Below are positions 12,749 through 12,880 of a stretch of DNA of 12,880 nt, piece by piece. Below the pieces are notes generated by a model that saw nothing but the letters and a program-made list of their open reading frames with translations, did no database searches and was not told the DNA's origin. The stretch lies in the NCBI GenBank assembly GCA_046715035.1, contig JBKJZR010000060.1, forward strand, positions 1 through 12,880, given 5' to 3'. Every line of letters begins with the position of its first letter. Positions within the stretch are counted from its first letter, which is position 1. Source of the DNA: PALSA-1004 sp046715035 (GTDB lineage: Bacteria > Pseudomonadota > Gammaproteobacteria > Burkholderiales > SG8-41). Position numbers and translations under genes: made by a program.

Positions 12749-12776
12749 GCGGGCGGCCTCTGCCCGCTTTTCATTT
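12749..12776 (+). terminator. Rho-independent terminator after the repeat protein
   Basis: GCGGGC (12749-12754) and GCCCGC (12762-12767) form a 6-bp GC stem around a 7-nt loop, followed directly by TTTTCATTTT. It starts 15 bp after the stop codon, as expected for an intrinsic terminator. It separates this gene from the next, which therefore has its own promoter or depends on read-through. Confidence 0.75.
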
Positions 12777-12790
12777 TGCATAAGGAGAAA

Positions 12791-12880
12791 ATGATGGAAT
12801 CTACGCCCCGCAGTAATACCCCGAACTCGACTCCAGGATCGTCCAGCCCTAATCTGACTGCGGGATCGTCGGCGTCGGGT
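12791..12880 (+). CDS. Start of a Ser/Pro/Asn/Thr-rich protein, partial
   Basis: An ATG at 12791 (or the next codon, ATG 12794) follows AAGGAG at 12783-12788 with good spacing, and the frame is open for 30 codons to the right edge. The visible residues, MMESTPRSNTPNSTPGSSSP and on, are polar and disordered with no signal peptide. The composition echoes the tail of the upstream protein. Cytoplasmic small proteins with such N-termini before an amphipathic helix (for example the ElaB/DUF883 type) are one possibility, but the window ends before any domain appears. Confidence 0.65.
   Translation, partial: MMESTPRSNTPNSTPGSSSPNLTAGSSASG

Overview
The window is GC-rich, densely coding DNA from a Gram-negative bacterium, most likely a betaproteobacterium. 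Support for this includes a complete set of phospholipid-transport (Mla/MCE) components, two lipoproteins with lipoboxes, an AsmA-family protein and several exported proteins. The taxonomic guess rests mainly on the general look of the small hypothetical proteins and the auxiliary lipoprotein, so it is only moderately firm. No rRNA, tRNA, CRISPR array, phage gene or transposase was found.

Layout. Positions 1-165 hold the N-terminus of a minus-strand, proline/threonine/alanine-rich protein that runs off the left edge and carries a 21-bp tandem repeat. A spacer of about 360 bp follows, then a small plus-strand zinc-ribbon protein (523-756). Three minus-strand genes come next: a hypothetical 153-aa protein (783-1244), an M48 metallopeptidase lipoprotein (1461-2285) and an MlaC-like periplasmic phospholipid carrier (2437-3117). 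Divergent from mlaC is a tight plus-strand operon: mlaE with a fused N-terminal STAS-like region, mlaF, mlaD, an MlaD-associated auxiliary lipoprotein and an AI-2E/PerM-family membrane protein (3327-8156). A perfect 17-bp palindrome (8179-8219) separates this operon from two minus-strand genes: an exported 451-aa protein with a duplicated beta-rich domain plus Ig-like domains (8216-9571), and an AsmA-family protein (9653-11635). Divergent from asmA is a 25-codon membrane micropeptide with an excellent ribosome binding site. The window ends with an exported repeat-containing protein (12182-12733), an intrinsic terminator and the start of a further serine/proline/asparagine-rich protein.

How the genes fit together. 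The centre of the window is a lipid-trafficking module. MlaC shuttles lipid through the periplasm. MlaE/MlaF form the inner-membrane ABC transporter, MlaD is the MCE ring, and the auxiliary lipoprotein is a probable partner. AsmA-family proteins and M48 lipoproteins also act in envelope lipid or outer-membrane homeostasis. The most interesting regulatory feature is at the mlaD-lipoprotein junction. A 32-codon ORF overlaps both neighbours (ATGA and TGATG). It contains a 12-nt match to the 3' end of 16S rRNA (the anti-Shine-Dalgarno region) that can pair with the lipoprotein gene's own ribosome binding site. This looks like a translational-coupling switch, but it is unproven.
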